This document shows, one piece after another, positions 34,140 through 42,266 of a stretch of DNA of 64,000 nt. The stretch's first letter is position 1. The number at the start of each line of letters is the position of its first letter. The stretch is from Salivita marina (GTDB lineage Bacteria > Pseudomonadota > Gammaproteobacteria > Pseudomonadales > Azotimanducaceae): NCBI GenBank assembly GCA_038144425.1, contig JAYQNS010000004.1, positions 868,001-932,000 on the forward strand, read 5' to 3'. The position numbers were made by a program, and so were the translations under genes. The notes beneath the pieces were generated by a model. It was not told where the DNA came from. It saw only the letters and a program-made list of their open reading frames with translations, and made no database searches.

Positions 34140-35476
34140 ACGAAGGTCAACGAGGGGCCGGGTTCAGTGCCGCGACGGCGGCTGCCGTGGTAGTCGCCAA
34201 TATGATCGGTACCGGGGTGTTTACCTCCCTTGGCTTTCAGCTGGTGACCCTCAATACGGGTTTCGCCCTCATTGCGCTCTGGGTCGTGGGAGGGCTAACC
34301 GCGCTCTGCGGTGCCCTGACCTACGCGGAGCTCGGGGCGGCCCTGCCCCGGTCCGGTGGGGAGTACAACTTTTTGAGCCAGGTCTACCATCCCGCCGCCG
34401 GCTTCACGTCCGGTTGGGTGTCCTTTACCGTGGGCTTTGCAGCGCCCGTGGCCCTGGCAGCCATCACCTTTGGGACCTACCTCTCCAGCATATTCCCCGC
34501 CCTGTCCGCGACGCCCTTGGCCCTTGGCTTGGTAGGTGTGCTCACGGTCATTCACGCCAATAGCCGGCGCCATTCCGGCGGGGTGCAGCGCAGTTTTACG
34601 GTACTTAAAATCGCCCTCATCGTTTTGTTTTGCTTTGCCGCAGCCCTGAGCCTCGAGGCGCCCCAGCCTGTGAGCTTTTGGCCCACCCTCGAGGCCGGGC
34701 ATGAGGTGTTTTCCGCTGCCTTTGCCGTGTCCTTGATCTACGTGAACTACGCTTACACAGGGTGGAACGCCGCGACCTACCTCACCAGTGAGCTTGAAAA
34801 CCCTCAGCGCGATCTGCCCCGCATCCTGGCGTTTGGTACGGCAATCGTGGCGTTGCTCTACGTCGCCTTGAACGTGACCTTTCTTCTCGTTGCCCCAGCG
34901 GAGGCCATGGTGGGCAAGGTGGAGGTGGGCTACGTGGCGGCGCAAAGCGTCTTCGGTCCCGTGGGGGCGACGGTCATGGGCACGGTGCTGGCTCTGCTTT
35001 TGATCTCGACCGTAAGTGCCATGACCCTTGCGGGCCCCCGGGTGCTGCAGGTCGTGGGGGAGGACTTCCCTCTGTTCCGTAGCTTGGCGAAAACCAACAC
35101 GGATGGTCTGCCGGCCCGGGCGGTTTATGTGCAATCGGCGTTAGCCATGGCTTTTATTCTCACCGGCTCCTTTGAGTCCATCCTCATATTCGCGGGCTTT
35201 ACCCTAGGTCTGAATTCCTTCATGGCCGTAGCCGGGGCCTTCCTGCTGCGCTGGCGTCAACCGGAGCGCTCCAGGCCCTATCGCATTCCCTTCTACCCGG
35301 TTCCGCCCCTGATCTATCTGGGGCTAACGGGGTGGACCATGGTTTATCTGCTTCAAGCCCAGACCCGGGAAGCCCTCTTGGGTCTGGCCATCGTCGCCCT
35401 GGGCCTACTGGTCTATGCCGTGGCCCGGCGCTTCAATCCGGCCCTTACCGCCGAGGATTCGGAGACTGCCCTATGA
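34136..35476 (+). CDS. APC-family amino acid / amine permease
   Basis: A 446-residue transporter with about 12 membrane helices. The first helix holds NMIGTGVFTSLGFQL, the unwound substrate-binding motif of the APC superfamily, and YAELGAALPRSGGEYNFLSQ is the next signature. AAGGAG lies 8 bp upstream of the ATG. It is third in the dioxygenase-hydrolase-permease-hydrolase unit, so it may import the compound that the unit degrades. Substrate class (amino acid or amine) comes from family only. Confidence 0.9.
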   Translation: MNEGQRGAGFSAATAAAVVVANMIGTGVFTSLGFQLVTLNTGFALIALWVVGGLTALCGALTYAELGAALPRSGGEYNFLSQVYHPAAGFTSGWVSFTVGFAAPVALAAITFGTYLSSIFPALSATPLALGLVGVLTVIHANSRRHSGGVQRSFTVLKIALIVLFCFAAALSLEAPQPVSFWPTLEAGHEVFSAAFAVSLIYVNYAYTGWNAATYLTSELENPQRDLPRILAFGTAIVALLYVALNVTFLLVAPAEAMVGKVEVGYVAAQSVFGPVGATVMGTVLALLLISTVSAMTLAGPRVLQVVGEDFPLFRSLAKTNTDGLPARAVYVQSALAMAFILTGSFESILIFAGFTLGLNSFMAVAGAFLLRWRQPERSRPYRIPFYPVPPLIYLGLTGWTMVYLLQAQTREALLGLAIVALGLLVYAVARRFNPALTAEDSETAL

Positions 35477-36429
35477 CCACCCTCGCCCACCGCTTTGCCT
35501 CCGGCGTAGAAGGGGTACCTTTTACCGTCCCGTCCGCGAATCCTGAGAGCTATCAGGCCGTGCTACGCGACGGCGTAGGTTGCCTTGACCAAAGCCCGGT
35601 GACGCTGCAGGGCCTCCTCTTCCCCCAGGCCAAGCCCGCCCCGCTCGTGCTGGTGGTCCCGGGAAGCGTGGGGGTGGCTAAATCGCATCGGGCCCATGCG
35701 GAAACTTTGCACGGGGCGGGCTATGCGACCGCTGTGCTTGATCCCTTCGGGGGCCGGTCCGTGGCGTCCACGGTGGCCAATCAGACCCAATACACCTTTG
35801 CCGCCAGCGCCTTCGACGTGTGTCGGGCCTCGGCCTTGCTGGCTCAGCGTCCCGAGGTGCGGGGCGGGCAGGTGGGGGTTCAAGGGCATAGCCGTGGCGG
35901 CAGCGCGGTGCTTCAGGCCGCCGTATCCCGGTTCCGGGAAGCGGCGGGGGGGGCAGCGCTGACTGGGGTGTACGCCGTATACCCCTGGTGCGGGCACCAG
36001 TTCTTAAATCCAGAGGTTGGTACCACAGCGGTACGCGGCATCATCGGCGACGCGGATGAGTGGTGCTCAGCACAGCAGATGCAGGGCTACCTCAACGCCA
36101 TGCGGCTCACTGGCGGCACCGTCTCTTGGCGGGTGGTGTCCGGCGCCCACCACAGCTTTGATCGGGAGGAGCCCGTAGCCCTAGAGCCCGCGGCTGCCGT
36201 GGCGCCGGCGGCGCCCACGGCCTACCTCACCGACGAGGGGGTCTTCCTTTCGCCCACCGGCCTTAGCTCGGATCCGACCCTGTCCGAGCGTGATCTTATG
36301 GTCGCAGCCATGAAGGCGGGCTACGGGCGCAAGGGGGCTCACCTAGGGGCGCGAGGAGAGGAGGAGCCAGCGCTCTTTCGCGGCGACATGCTGGCCTTTT
36401 GGCAACGAGTGTTACCCCTAGACCCTTAG
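35473..36429 (+). CDS. dienelactone hydrolase family protein
   Basis: A 318-residue alpha/beta hydrolase of the DLH/prolyl-oligopeptidase type. The nucleophile is serine in GVQGHSRGGSAVL rather than the cysteine of true dienelactone hydrolase. The aspartate is in GDADEWCSAQQMQ and the histidine in GAHHSFD. ATG 35473 overlaps the permease stop (ATGA), so I rejected the earlier frame start at 35332. It closes the four-gene unit. Its TAG stop shares TTAG with the convergent NnrU gene. Confidence 0.88.
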   Translation: MTTLAHRFASGVEGVPFTVPSANPESYQAVLRDGVGCLDQSPVTLQGLLFPQAKPAPLVLVVPGSVGVAKSHRAHAETLHGAGYATAVLDPFGGRSVASTVANQTQYTFAASAFDVCRASALLAQRPEVRGGQVGVQGHSRGGSAVLQAAVSRFREAAGGAALTGVYAVYPWCGHQFLNPEVGTTAVRGIIGDADEWCSAQQMQGYLNAMRLTGGTVSWRVVSGAHHSFDREEPVALEPAAAVAPAAPTAYLTDEGVFLSPTGLSSDPTLSERDLMVAAMKAGYGRKGAHLGARGEEEPALFRGDMLAFWQRVLPLDP

Positions 36430-36986
36430 CCCCCGCGGGGGAAGGGGTAGATTCCCAGCTGAGTGTGGACCCAAGCTGCGGCGCCGAAGAGTCCCAGAGC
36501 GATCAGGAAGGCCAGGAAGTCGTACTTCAGCGCCGGGGCTGCGGGGCGCTCCCATTCCGGGGCCTGACGCTTAATCACGATGACCGTGATCACGGCCCAG
36601 GCGAGGAGGCCTCCGAAGAGCAGCATGGCGGCGAGATCGCCGTTCGCCAGGAGGTGTCCCGTGGCCCAGAGCTTCACCCCCGTAAGCTGCTTGTGGCGTA
36701 CCTTGGCGGAAAGCTTCCCTGGCACCATGGAAAGGGCGAAAAACCAAAAGGCCAGCAGCACTAGCAGGTTGGTGGCGTGGATCATTCCAACCGGAGGCCA
36801 CCAAATAGGGATAAAGGGGGCGCTGCGGTAGCCAAGGATCATCAGGACGAGACCAGCGCCAATGCCCAAGGCGGCGAGCGCTCGGCCCCGATCCCCAAGA
36901 GCCTCACGCTTGTCCGGGTTTAGACGCTTAAAGAGGTGGGCAAGGGACCACAGCAATAGCCCCGCCAACAGCATAAGCATTCCCAT
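36426..36986 (-). CDS. NnrU family membrane protein
   Basis: A 186-residue inner-membrane protein with six or so helices. The family signature is present: MIHATNLLVLLAFWFF, then QLTGVKLWATGHLLANGDLA. NnrU was named from denitrification gene clusters, and the same fold occurs in 15-cis-zeta-carotene isomerase Z-ISO, where it binds heme. No nitric oxide or carotenoid genes are nearby, so its partner here is unknown. Confidence 0.9.
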   Translation of the reverse strand: MGMLMLLAGLLLWSLAHLFKRLNPDKREALGDRGRALAALGIGAGLVLMILGYRSAPFIPIWWPPVGMIHATNLLVLLAFWFFALSMVPGKLSAKVRHKQLTGVKLWATGHLLANGDLAAMLLFGGLLAWAVITVIVIKRQAPEWERPAAPALKYDFLAFLIALGLFGAAAWVHTQLGIYPFPRGG

Positions 36987-37064
36987 AGCGCCCCGTCCTT
37001 ATCGTTATTCGTGAACACCTTTAAAAACGCAGCATGGCGGCCCATCGCCGCTGGCGCAAGCGCC

Positions 37065-37535
37065 CTAGCTGGGGCCGGCGCAGGAGGCGAAGCAGCGAGC
37101 GAGGAGGGAAGTCAGGGCGAGCTCGTCGGCTTCGCTAAAGGCCGCCGGCAGATCGCTGTCGATATCGAAGACCCCGAGCAGATCGCCGCGGCGATTCCAT
37201 ACCGGCAGCACGAGTTCCGATTGAGTGCTGGCAGCGCAGGCGATGTGTCCTGGGAACTGGTGTACGTCGTCCACTCGCTGGGCTCGCCCCGTGCGCGCTG
37301 CGGCGCCGCAGACTCCCCGGTCAAAGGGAATCGCCAGGCACCCGTGACCACCCTGGTAGGGACCGATTTTTAGGAGCCCCGGAGCGACCACACGATAAAA
37401 GCCCGTCCAATGAGCCTGAGGCAGGGTTTGGTGAACCTCGCAGGCAAAGGTGGCCATCAGTGACACAGGATCAAATTCGCCCGCGCAGAGGGCGTCTAGG
37501 CGTTGGCAGAGATCATCGTAAAGATCAGAGGCCAT
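37065..37535 (-). CDS. msrC: free methionine-(R)-sulfoxide reductase (GAF domain)
   Basis: A 156-residue GAF-domain enzyme that reduces free methionine-R-sulfoxide. The three active-site cysteine regions are kept: GHGCLAIPFDRGVCGAA and FPGHIACAA. LKIGPYQGG and FDIDSDLPAAF match the family. The residue after the third cysteine is alanine where most homologues have aspartate (HIACD), which may or may not matter. Start at ATG 37535 rather than the longer frame because the family begins there. Catalysis is fuelled by thioredoxin. Confidence 0.9.
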   Translation of the reverse strand: MASDLYDDLCQRLDALCAGEFDPVSLMATFACEVHQTLPQAHWTGFYRVVAPGLLKIGPYQGGHGCLAIPFDRGVCGAAARTGRAQRVDDVHQFPGHIACAASTQSELVLPVWNRRGDLLGVFDIDSDLPAAFSEADELALTSLLARCFASCAGPS

Positions 37536-37744
37536 GACGTTTGCGACCGAATGGGGACTAGGGACGTAAAGTGTAGCGAAAGGCTGGGCGGGGTTAGTAC
37601 GCTTTTCTCCATAGCGCCACTTTGAAGCAAAAGCCTTCCTGTTTTGGTGCATAAAGAAGTCTTTGTGCACTAAAGAGGATCGCTTTTACGGTCGTTCGAG
37701 TTGTTGTAATTTGTAAATAACGAAACTGTAGGACCCTGCAGAGC

Positions 37745-37760
37745 TGGCATAGAATCTGCT
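37745..37760 (+). promoter_or_regulatory. possible sigma-54 promoter
   Basis: TGGCATAGAATCTGCT has GG and GC separated by 10 bp and a TGGCA/TGCT pair. It lies 177 bp upstream of the TauE-type permease. The match is weaker than for glnK and no activator site is evident. Confidence 0.35.
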
Positions 37761-37794
37761 CGTTAATCGTGCTTAAGCTGCCTCGCCTACAGCA

Positions 37795-37905
37795 CACTCC
37801 GCCCTCTGGGCGAAGGCGGAGGTGGGTCCTATGCGCAGGCTCGGGAGGGGCTTCAGTGCTGGGCTCTTGCATCCCCCGCTTGGACGGGAGGGGTGCGTAG
37901 TTTGA
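37795..37905 (+). other. structured 5' leader before the TauE-type permease
   Basis: Two hairpins lie in tandem in the ~400-bp gap 37536-37936: CTCCGCC pairing with GGCGGAG (about 37795-37821), and GCATCCCCCG pairing with CGGGAGGGGTGC (about 37868-37896) apart from one mismatch. The region is GC-rich and lies between the msrC start and the permease. It matches no riboswitch class I recognise. No gene is present here. Confidence 0.45.
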
Positions 37906-37936
37906 GTCGCTACGCTGACGGGGAAAGAGCAGTTTG

Positions 37937-38764
37937 ATGAGCTTTACATTCGATACGCTGGTGATGCTTCTCACCCTTCTGGGGGCGGGGGGCATCGCGG
38001 GCATCACCACAGGCCTTTTTGGCGTCGGCGGCGGGTTCATTATTGTCCCCACCCTGCTTGCCATTCTTCCGATCTTTACGGATACGCCCGATACGCTCGT
38101 TCACACGGCCGTGGGCACCTCCCTCGCGAGCATTATCGTGTCTTCCGTGCGTGCCGTGCAGGCCCATCGCCTCCACGGCGCCGTAGACTTTGCCGTGCTG
38201 CGCAGCTGGGCGCCCTGGCTCATCCTTGGGGTCTTCCTGGGGCTGTGGGTGGCCTCCAAGGTCGACGCCCAGCGTCTGGTGCTGGTTTTCGCTGTGGGCG
38301 TAGCGGTGTATTCGATCTACTTTATTTTCCCGAACTGGTTTAAGCGGAATGAGAATCCTTGGAATCTCCCTACCGGCGGGGGCCTAGCTCTCTTGGCTTC
38401 GGCCCTAGGTGGATTCTCGGCGTTGCTGGGCATTGGCGGCGGGACGCCCTTTGTGGTGACCATGGTGGTGTGTGGGCGTACGGCCCATCAGGCCGTGGCT
38501 ACGGCAGCGGGGGTTGGCTTCATTATTGCCGTGCCCGGGGCTATCGGCTTTCTGGCGCTTGGGATGCTCGATCCCAAACCGCTCCCGGCGGGCGCCCTCG
38601 GTTACATTCATATCCCCGCATTGCTGGCGATTTCTTTCATGACCCTATTCACGAGCCCGCTTGGTGCGCGTATTGCACGGCGCTTGAACGAGGTGCATCT
38701 TAAGCGAGCCTTTGGGCTGTATTTGCTGATGATTTCCGGGACTATGTTTCAAAAGTTTGTGTAA
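37937..38764 (+). CDS. TauE/SafE family sulfite/anion permease
   Basis: A 275-residue membrane protein with eight predicted helices in two repeats. The first repeat starts GAGGIAGITTGLFGVGGGFI and the second GFSALLGIGGGTPFVVTMVV, the duplicated glycine-rich motif of the TauE/SafE (formerly DUF81) family. Some members export sulfoacetate, sulfite or other organic anions. I chose ATG 37937 over TTG 37934. The next gene, 56 bp on, encodes a Tat-exported aminotransferase, so the two may form a unit. Confidence 0.9.
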   Translation: MSFTFDTLVMLLTLLGAGGIAGITTGLFGVGGGFIIVPTLLAILPIFTDTPDTLVHTAVGTSLASIIVSSVRAVQAHRLHGAVDFAVLRSWAPWLILGVFLGLWVASKVDAQRLVLVFAVGVAVYSIYFIFPNWFKRNENPWNLPTGGGLALLASALGGFSALLGIGGGTPFVVTMVVCGRTAHQAVATAAGVGFIIAVPGAIGFLALGMLDPKPLPAGALGYIHIPALLAISFMTLFTSPLGARIARRLNEVHLKRAFGLYLLMISGTMFQKFV

Positions 38765-38820
38765 GAACGAATCATGGCGCTTTGCCATGGCTTTCCTAAG
38801 CGACAAGTGAGGACTAAACC

Positions 38821-39978
38821 GTGAGCTTCCAACTTTCTAGACGACGTTTTCTCGGGCAGAGCTCCCTCGTCGCGGCGGCAGCCGCCGTGGGCGGTACGCA
38901 GCTGGTCACCCTGGCGCCGAGTGCTCAGGCCGCAAGCCTAGCCGTGCCCTACGGCCCCGCCAGCGGCGTGGCTAAGCTCAATGCCAACGAAAACCCCTAT
39001 GGCCCCAGCCGGGAAGCGGTGGCGGCGATGACCGCGGCCATTAATCAGGGCGCCTACTACGTTGGCGGCACCGTGCCCATGCTTATGGACATGATCGCTG
39101 AGCGGAATGGCCTGACCCGAGACCATATCTCCCTGAGTTCGGGCTCCTCCGGTGTGCTCACCTCCCTCGCCATTGCGAAATTCAAGGGAGGGAAAATTTT
39201 AGGTCCGGATCTGTTCTGGGATACGACCTCGCGGAAGGCCATGGGTCAGGGTCTGGGGGAGATCAAGCGCCTGCCGAAAACTCAGGATCTCACCGTCGAC
39301 CTCGATGCGCTCTACAACGCCATCACCGACGATGTGGTCATGGTGCAGATCTGTAACCCGAACAACCCCACGGCCATCATGTCCGATCCCGATGAGCTGC
39401 GGGCCTTCTGCATCAAGGCGTCGAAGAAGTGCACCGTCCTAGTGGATGAGGCCTACAACGAAATCACGGATAACCCGGAGAAGAACTCCATGGTGTCCCT
39501 GATCAAGGAAGGCTACGACGTCTACGTCGCCAAGACCTTTAGCAAGATCTATGGCATGGCGGGCATGCGCGTGGGCTACATGATGGCTGCGCCGGAAAAG
39601 ATCGAAGAGATCGAACGTTTTGGGCTGGGCAGCTACGCTATGAACCAGGCCGGCGTGGCTGGGGCCGTGGCCTCCTACAACGATCACAAGTTCCTTGAGT
39701 ATTCCCGGAACAAGATCTGGGAAGCCCGAGATATGATCAACGATGCGGTCAAGAAGAACGGCCTCACCGCTGCCCCCTCCCAGACCAGCTTCGTGTTCGT
39801 AAACCTTGGCAGCCTGAACGCCGAGACTTTCCGCCAGGAGATGGCCAAGCAGAACGTTCTGATTCGCGGTATCTACCAGGACTACACCAACTGGTCGCGG
39901 GTCAGCACGGGCCGGATCCCGGACGTACAGCGCTATGTCGACGCCCTGCCCCGGGTACTCGAGGCCATGGGCGCTTAA
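38821..39978 (+). CDS. Tat-exported HisC-like aminotransferase
   Basis: A 385-residue PLP aminotransferase of the histidinol-phosphate type with an N-terminal twin-arginine signal (SRRRFLGQSSLVAAAAAVGG, cleavage near AQA, residues ~35-40). The mature enzyme keeps LNANENPYGPS, CNPNNPT, VLVDEAYNE and the PLP lysine in KTFSKIYGMAGMRVGY. Cytoplasmic HisC lacks such a signal, so this one is likely folded with PLP inside and then exported. The GTG start follows AAGTGAGG. The substrate is not histidinol phosphate unless it is periplasmic. A strong terminator follows. Confidence 0.88.
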   Translation: MSFQLSRRRFLGQSSLVAAAAAVGGTQLVTLAPSAQAASLAVPYGPASGVAKLNANENPYGPSREAVAAMTAAINQGAYYVGGTVPMLMDMIAERNGLTRDHISLSSGSSGVLTSLAIAKFKGGKILGPDLFWDTTSRKAMGQGLGEIKRLPKTQDLTVDLDALYNAITDDVVMVQICNPNNPTAIMSDPDELRAFCIKASKKCTVLVDEAYNEITDNPEKNSMVSLIKEGYDVYVAKTFSKIYGMAGMRVGYMMAAPEKIEEIERFGLGSYAMNQAGVAGAVASYNDHKFLEYSRNKIWEARDMINDAVKKNGLTAAPSQTSFVFVNLGSLNAETFRQEMAKQNVLIRGIYQDYTNWSRVSTGRIPDVQRYVDALPRVLEAMGA

Positions 39979-39999
39979 GTACGCGCCTCGCGCTAGGAA

Positions 40000-40027
40000 A
40001 AGGGCGTCCGCGAGGGCGCCCTTTTTT
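40000..40027 (+). terminator. Rho-independent terminator after the Tat aminotransferase
   Basis: AAGGGCGTCC (40000-40009) pairs with GGGCGCCCTT (40014-40023), one T-G wobble, around a GCGA tetraloop, and is followed by TTTTCTT. It closes the TauE-aminotransferase unit. Confidence 0.95.
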
Positions 40028-40035
40028 CTTGCGCG

Positions 40036-41319
40036 GTGGATCGGCGTACACTCGAGCTTCCGCGCTGGTCGGACCCGCCTGTGTCAAAAGCCTTCGCTTT
40101 ATCCCCTGTTCGCCCCCTCACCCTGTATCTGTTGGCAACGGGAAGCTGGTTCGCCGCCCTTGGGGTGCAGACCGTTTTCTTCACCTGGCTTGTAACCCTG
40201 GCCCTCCATGAAAGCCCCGATAAGGTCGGCCTCGCCCAATTCACCATGATGCTACCGACCCTGGCGCTGATTCTTTGGGCGGGGGTGGCTGCGGATCGGC
40301 TGGGCGGTGCCCGCTTGGCCACCTGGGCCCAGAGCGTGTCTCTTTTGCCCGTGCTCGGGTTGCTCACGCTGCTGGCTCAGGATGCCCTGTCCTACAGCGG
40401 CGTGCTGGTTTATGCCCTGGCCATGGGGGTGGTGCAGGCCTTTCTGACCCCGGCTCGGGATGGGTTGTTGGCGCAGCTCGCTGGGGATCGGCTTCAGCGC
40501 GCCGTGGTGCAGGTTTCCCTGGTGCAGTTTGGGGTTCAGCTTCTGGGCTTTTTGGTGGCCGGGCTCACCGATGCCCTGGGCCCCCTCGGGGTGCTCAGCC
40601 TGCAAGGGCTCTTTTTGGCCTTTGGGGCCCTGTGCTTTGGGGCACTGCACCGGCGCCTGCCTAAGGTGCAGGCCTCGGCCCAGAGTGCCGAGCCCCTTAC
40701 CCAGGGGCTTCGGGCGGGCATCCGAACGGTATTGGCCGTGCCCGCGCTACGCACGGTAGTGCTAATGAATTTGGCCGTGGGCCTGCTGTTTATGGGGAGC
40801 TTTCAGGTGGGCATTCCCCTGCTGGTACGGGATGTCTTCAACGCCGGGGCCGCAGAGCTGGCGGCCCTGAATGCCGTGCACGTGGTGGGGGCCGTGGTAA
40901 CCATGGTCAGCCTGCTGCGCTATGGTGATGTGCTCCATCCCGGGCGCCTGCTTCTATTAGGGGTGCTCCTGGGCGTGGGTGGGCTCTCCGGCATGGGACT
41001 GGCGCCCAGCTTTGCCTGGGTGCTGTTTTTTAACTTTTGCTGGGGGGTGACCGGCGGGATGGTGATGGCCATGGCCCGGGCCCTCATGCAGGAGGGCGCT
41101 CCGGAGGGCCAGCGGGGCCGGGTAATGGCCTTCTTTACGCTCACCTTTATGGGGGCGGGGCCCCTGGGGGCGCTTCTATCGGGCTATCTGGTGGAGAGCC
41201 TCGGGCCGCGCTTGGCGCTGATCACGCCTGCGGGGCTCATGCTGCTGGTGATCCTTGCGCTGATGGCCCGGAGTCCCCTCTGGGCCTATCGCCGGGGCGC
41301 TGCCCCCACCGGCGCCTGA
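40036..41319 (+). CDS. MFS transporter
   Basis: A 427-residue major-facilitator protein with 12 predicted helices. Its first membrane span is LYLLATGSWFAALGVQTVFF, and the A-motif-like loop reads WAGVAADRLGGARLATWAQS. This is the enterobactin-exporter-like (MFS_3) group, which exports drugs or siderophores. I kept the GTG at 40036; GTG 40081 is also possible, and neither has a good ribosome site. The terminator just upstream suggests an own promoter or readthrough. Confidence 0.82.
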   Translation: MDRRTLELPRWSDPPVSKAFALSPVRPLTLYLLATGSWFAALGVQTVFFTWLVTLALHESPDKVGLAQFTMMLPTLALILWAGVAADRLGGARLATWAQSVSLLPVLGLLTLLAQDALSYSGVLVYALAMGVVQAFLTPARDGLLAQLAGDRLQRAVVQVSLVQFGVQLLGFLVAGLTDALGPLGVLSLQGLFLAFGALCFGALHRRLPKVQASAQSAEPLTQGLRAGIRTVLAVPALRTVVLMNLAVGLLFMGSFQVGIPLLVRDVFNAGAAELAALNAVHVVGAVVTMVSLLRYGDVLHPGRLLLLGVLLGVGGLSGMGLAPSFAWVLFFNFCWGVTGGMVMAMARALMQEGAPEGQRGRVMAFFTLTFMGAGPLGALLSGYLVESLGPRLALITPAGLMLLVILALMARSPLWAYRRGAAPTGA

Positions 41320-41391
41320 GGAGCAACGCCTAGGCAGCGGGGAAGAAAAGGCGCTAGGCTCCTGGGGTGTCTGCCATTTGGGGAGTCGCTA

Positions 41392-42254
41392 ATGACCACC
41401 ACGCACCCGCGCTTTGTCAGCTACATCGACAAAAGCCGCGAGTACTACCAAGCTCAGGGCTACGAAGCCCCCTACCGCTGGGCCACGGAAGCCACCGTGC
41501 CCTTTGTCCCCTTGCCTGGGCCGCTGAAGTCGCTACGCCTGGGCTTGATCACCACCGCCGATCGCGCGCCCCGATCCGAGGGTCGGGACGGCATGCTCTA
41601 CGCGCAACCGTTAGCGTCCCGGGGGGCCTTCCACACGGAAATGTTCTGGGACCGGGATGCGACCCATACCGATGACCCGGAGACCATTCTGCCCTTCGCG
41701 GCCGCGGACGCCGCCGTCGCCAAGGGCGTGCTGGGTAGCGTGAGCCCCCGTTTCTATGGGGTGCCTACGGAATATAGCCAGCGCCGTACCCGAGAAGAGG
41801 ACGCGCCCGCGATCCTCTCCTGGCTTCAGGAAGACCAGGTCGATATCGCCTTCCTTGCCGCCCTTTGACCCGTGTGTCACCAGTCCGTGAGCCTGGTCGC
41901 ACGTTATCTTGAGGCTGCAGGAATCCCCACTGTGGTGGTGGGCTCGGCGCGAGACATCGTGGAAACCTGCGGTGTGCCGCGGTTTCTCTTCGTCGATTAT
42001 CCCCTGGGGAACCCTTGCGGGCGGCCCTGGGCTCCGGAGGAGCAGCAGGGGCTCTTCTCTCAGGCCCTAACGCTCTTGGAGCGAGCCTATGGGCCCCGCA
42101 CCACAATGCAGGTGGCGGAGCGCTGGGTGGAGGATCCGGCCGCGGATCGTCACTGGAGGGAGAACTTCATGGCCATTCGGGATCGGAAAGCCCTGGCCGA
42201 GGCCGGCGCGGCACGTCGCGCAGCCCAGGCCAAGGGGAAAAGCCCGCCCGTTAG
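41392..42254 (+). CDS. GrdB/PrdB-family selenoprotein with UGA-encoded selenocysteine
   Basis: A member of the glycine/sarcosine/betaine/D-proline reductase component B family. The frame from ATG 41392 meets TGA at 41866-41868 and continues in the same frame as family-like sequence. Reading TGA as selenocysteine (U159) gives UPVCHQS, the UxxCxxS motif of these selenoproteins. A hairpin starts 3 nt after the TGA. The downstream half keeps ETCGVPRFLFVDYPLGNPCG. As written the frame runs to 42555 over the opposite gene; one base missing in GGGGAAAA near 42236 would instead put the stop at TAG 42252-42254, about 287 residues. Confidence 0.85.
41872..41904 (+). promoter_or_regulatory. SECIS-like hairpin
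   Basis: Immediately after the in-frame TGA. G41872-T41877 pairs with G41899-T41904 (Watson-Crick plus wobble), then one C-C mismatch, then ACCAG (41879-41883) pairs with CTGGT (41893-41897), with a 9-nt apical loop TCCGTGAGC. Bacterial SECIS elements have such a stem with a GU-containing loop, beginning within a few nt of the UGA. The position supports SelB-dependent insertion. Confidence 0.7.
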
Positions 42255-42266
42255 TTGGCGGGTTTT
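42243..42266. terminator. bidirectional terminator between the selenoprotein and methyltransferase genes
   Basis: CCCGCC (42243-42248) pairs with GGCGGG (42257-42262) around an 8-nt loop. TTTT follows on the plus strand and, on the minus strand, CTTTT follows. The loop holds the TTAG where the minus-strand gene's stop lies. Confidence 0.8.
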
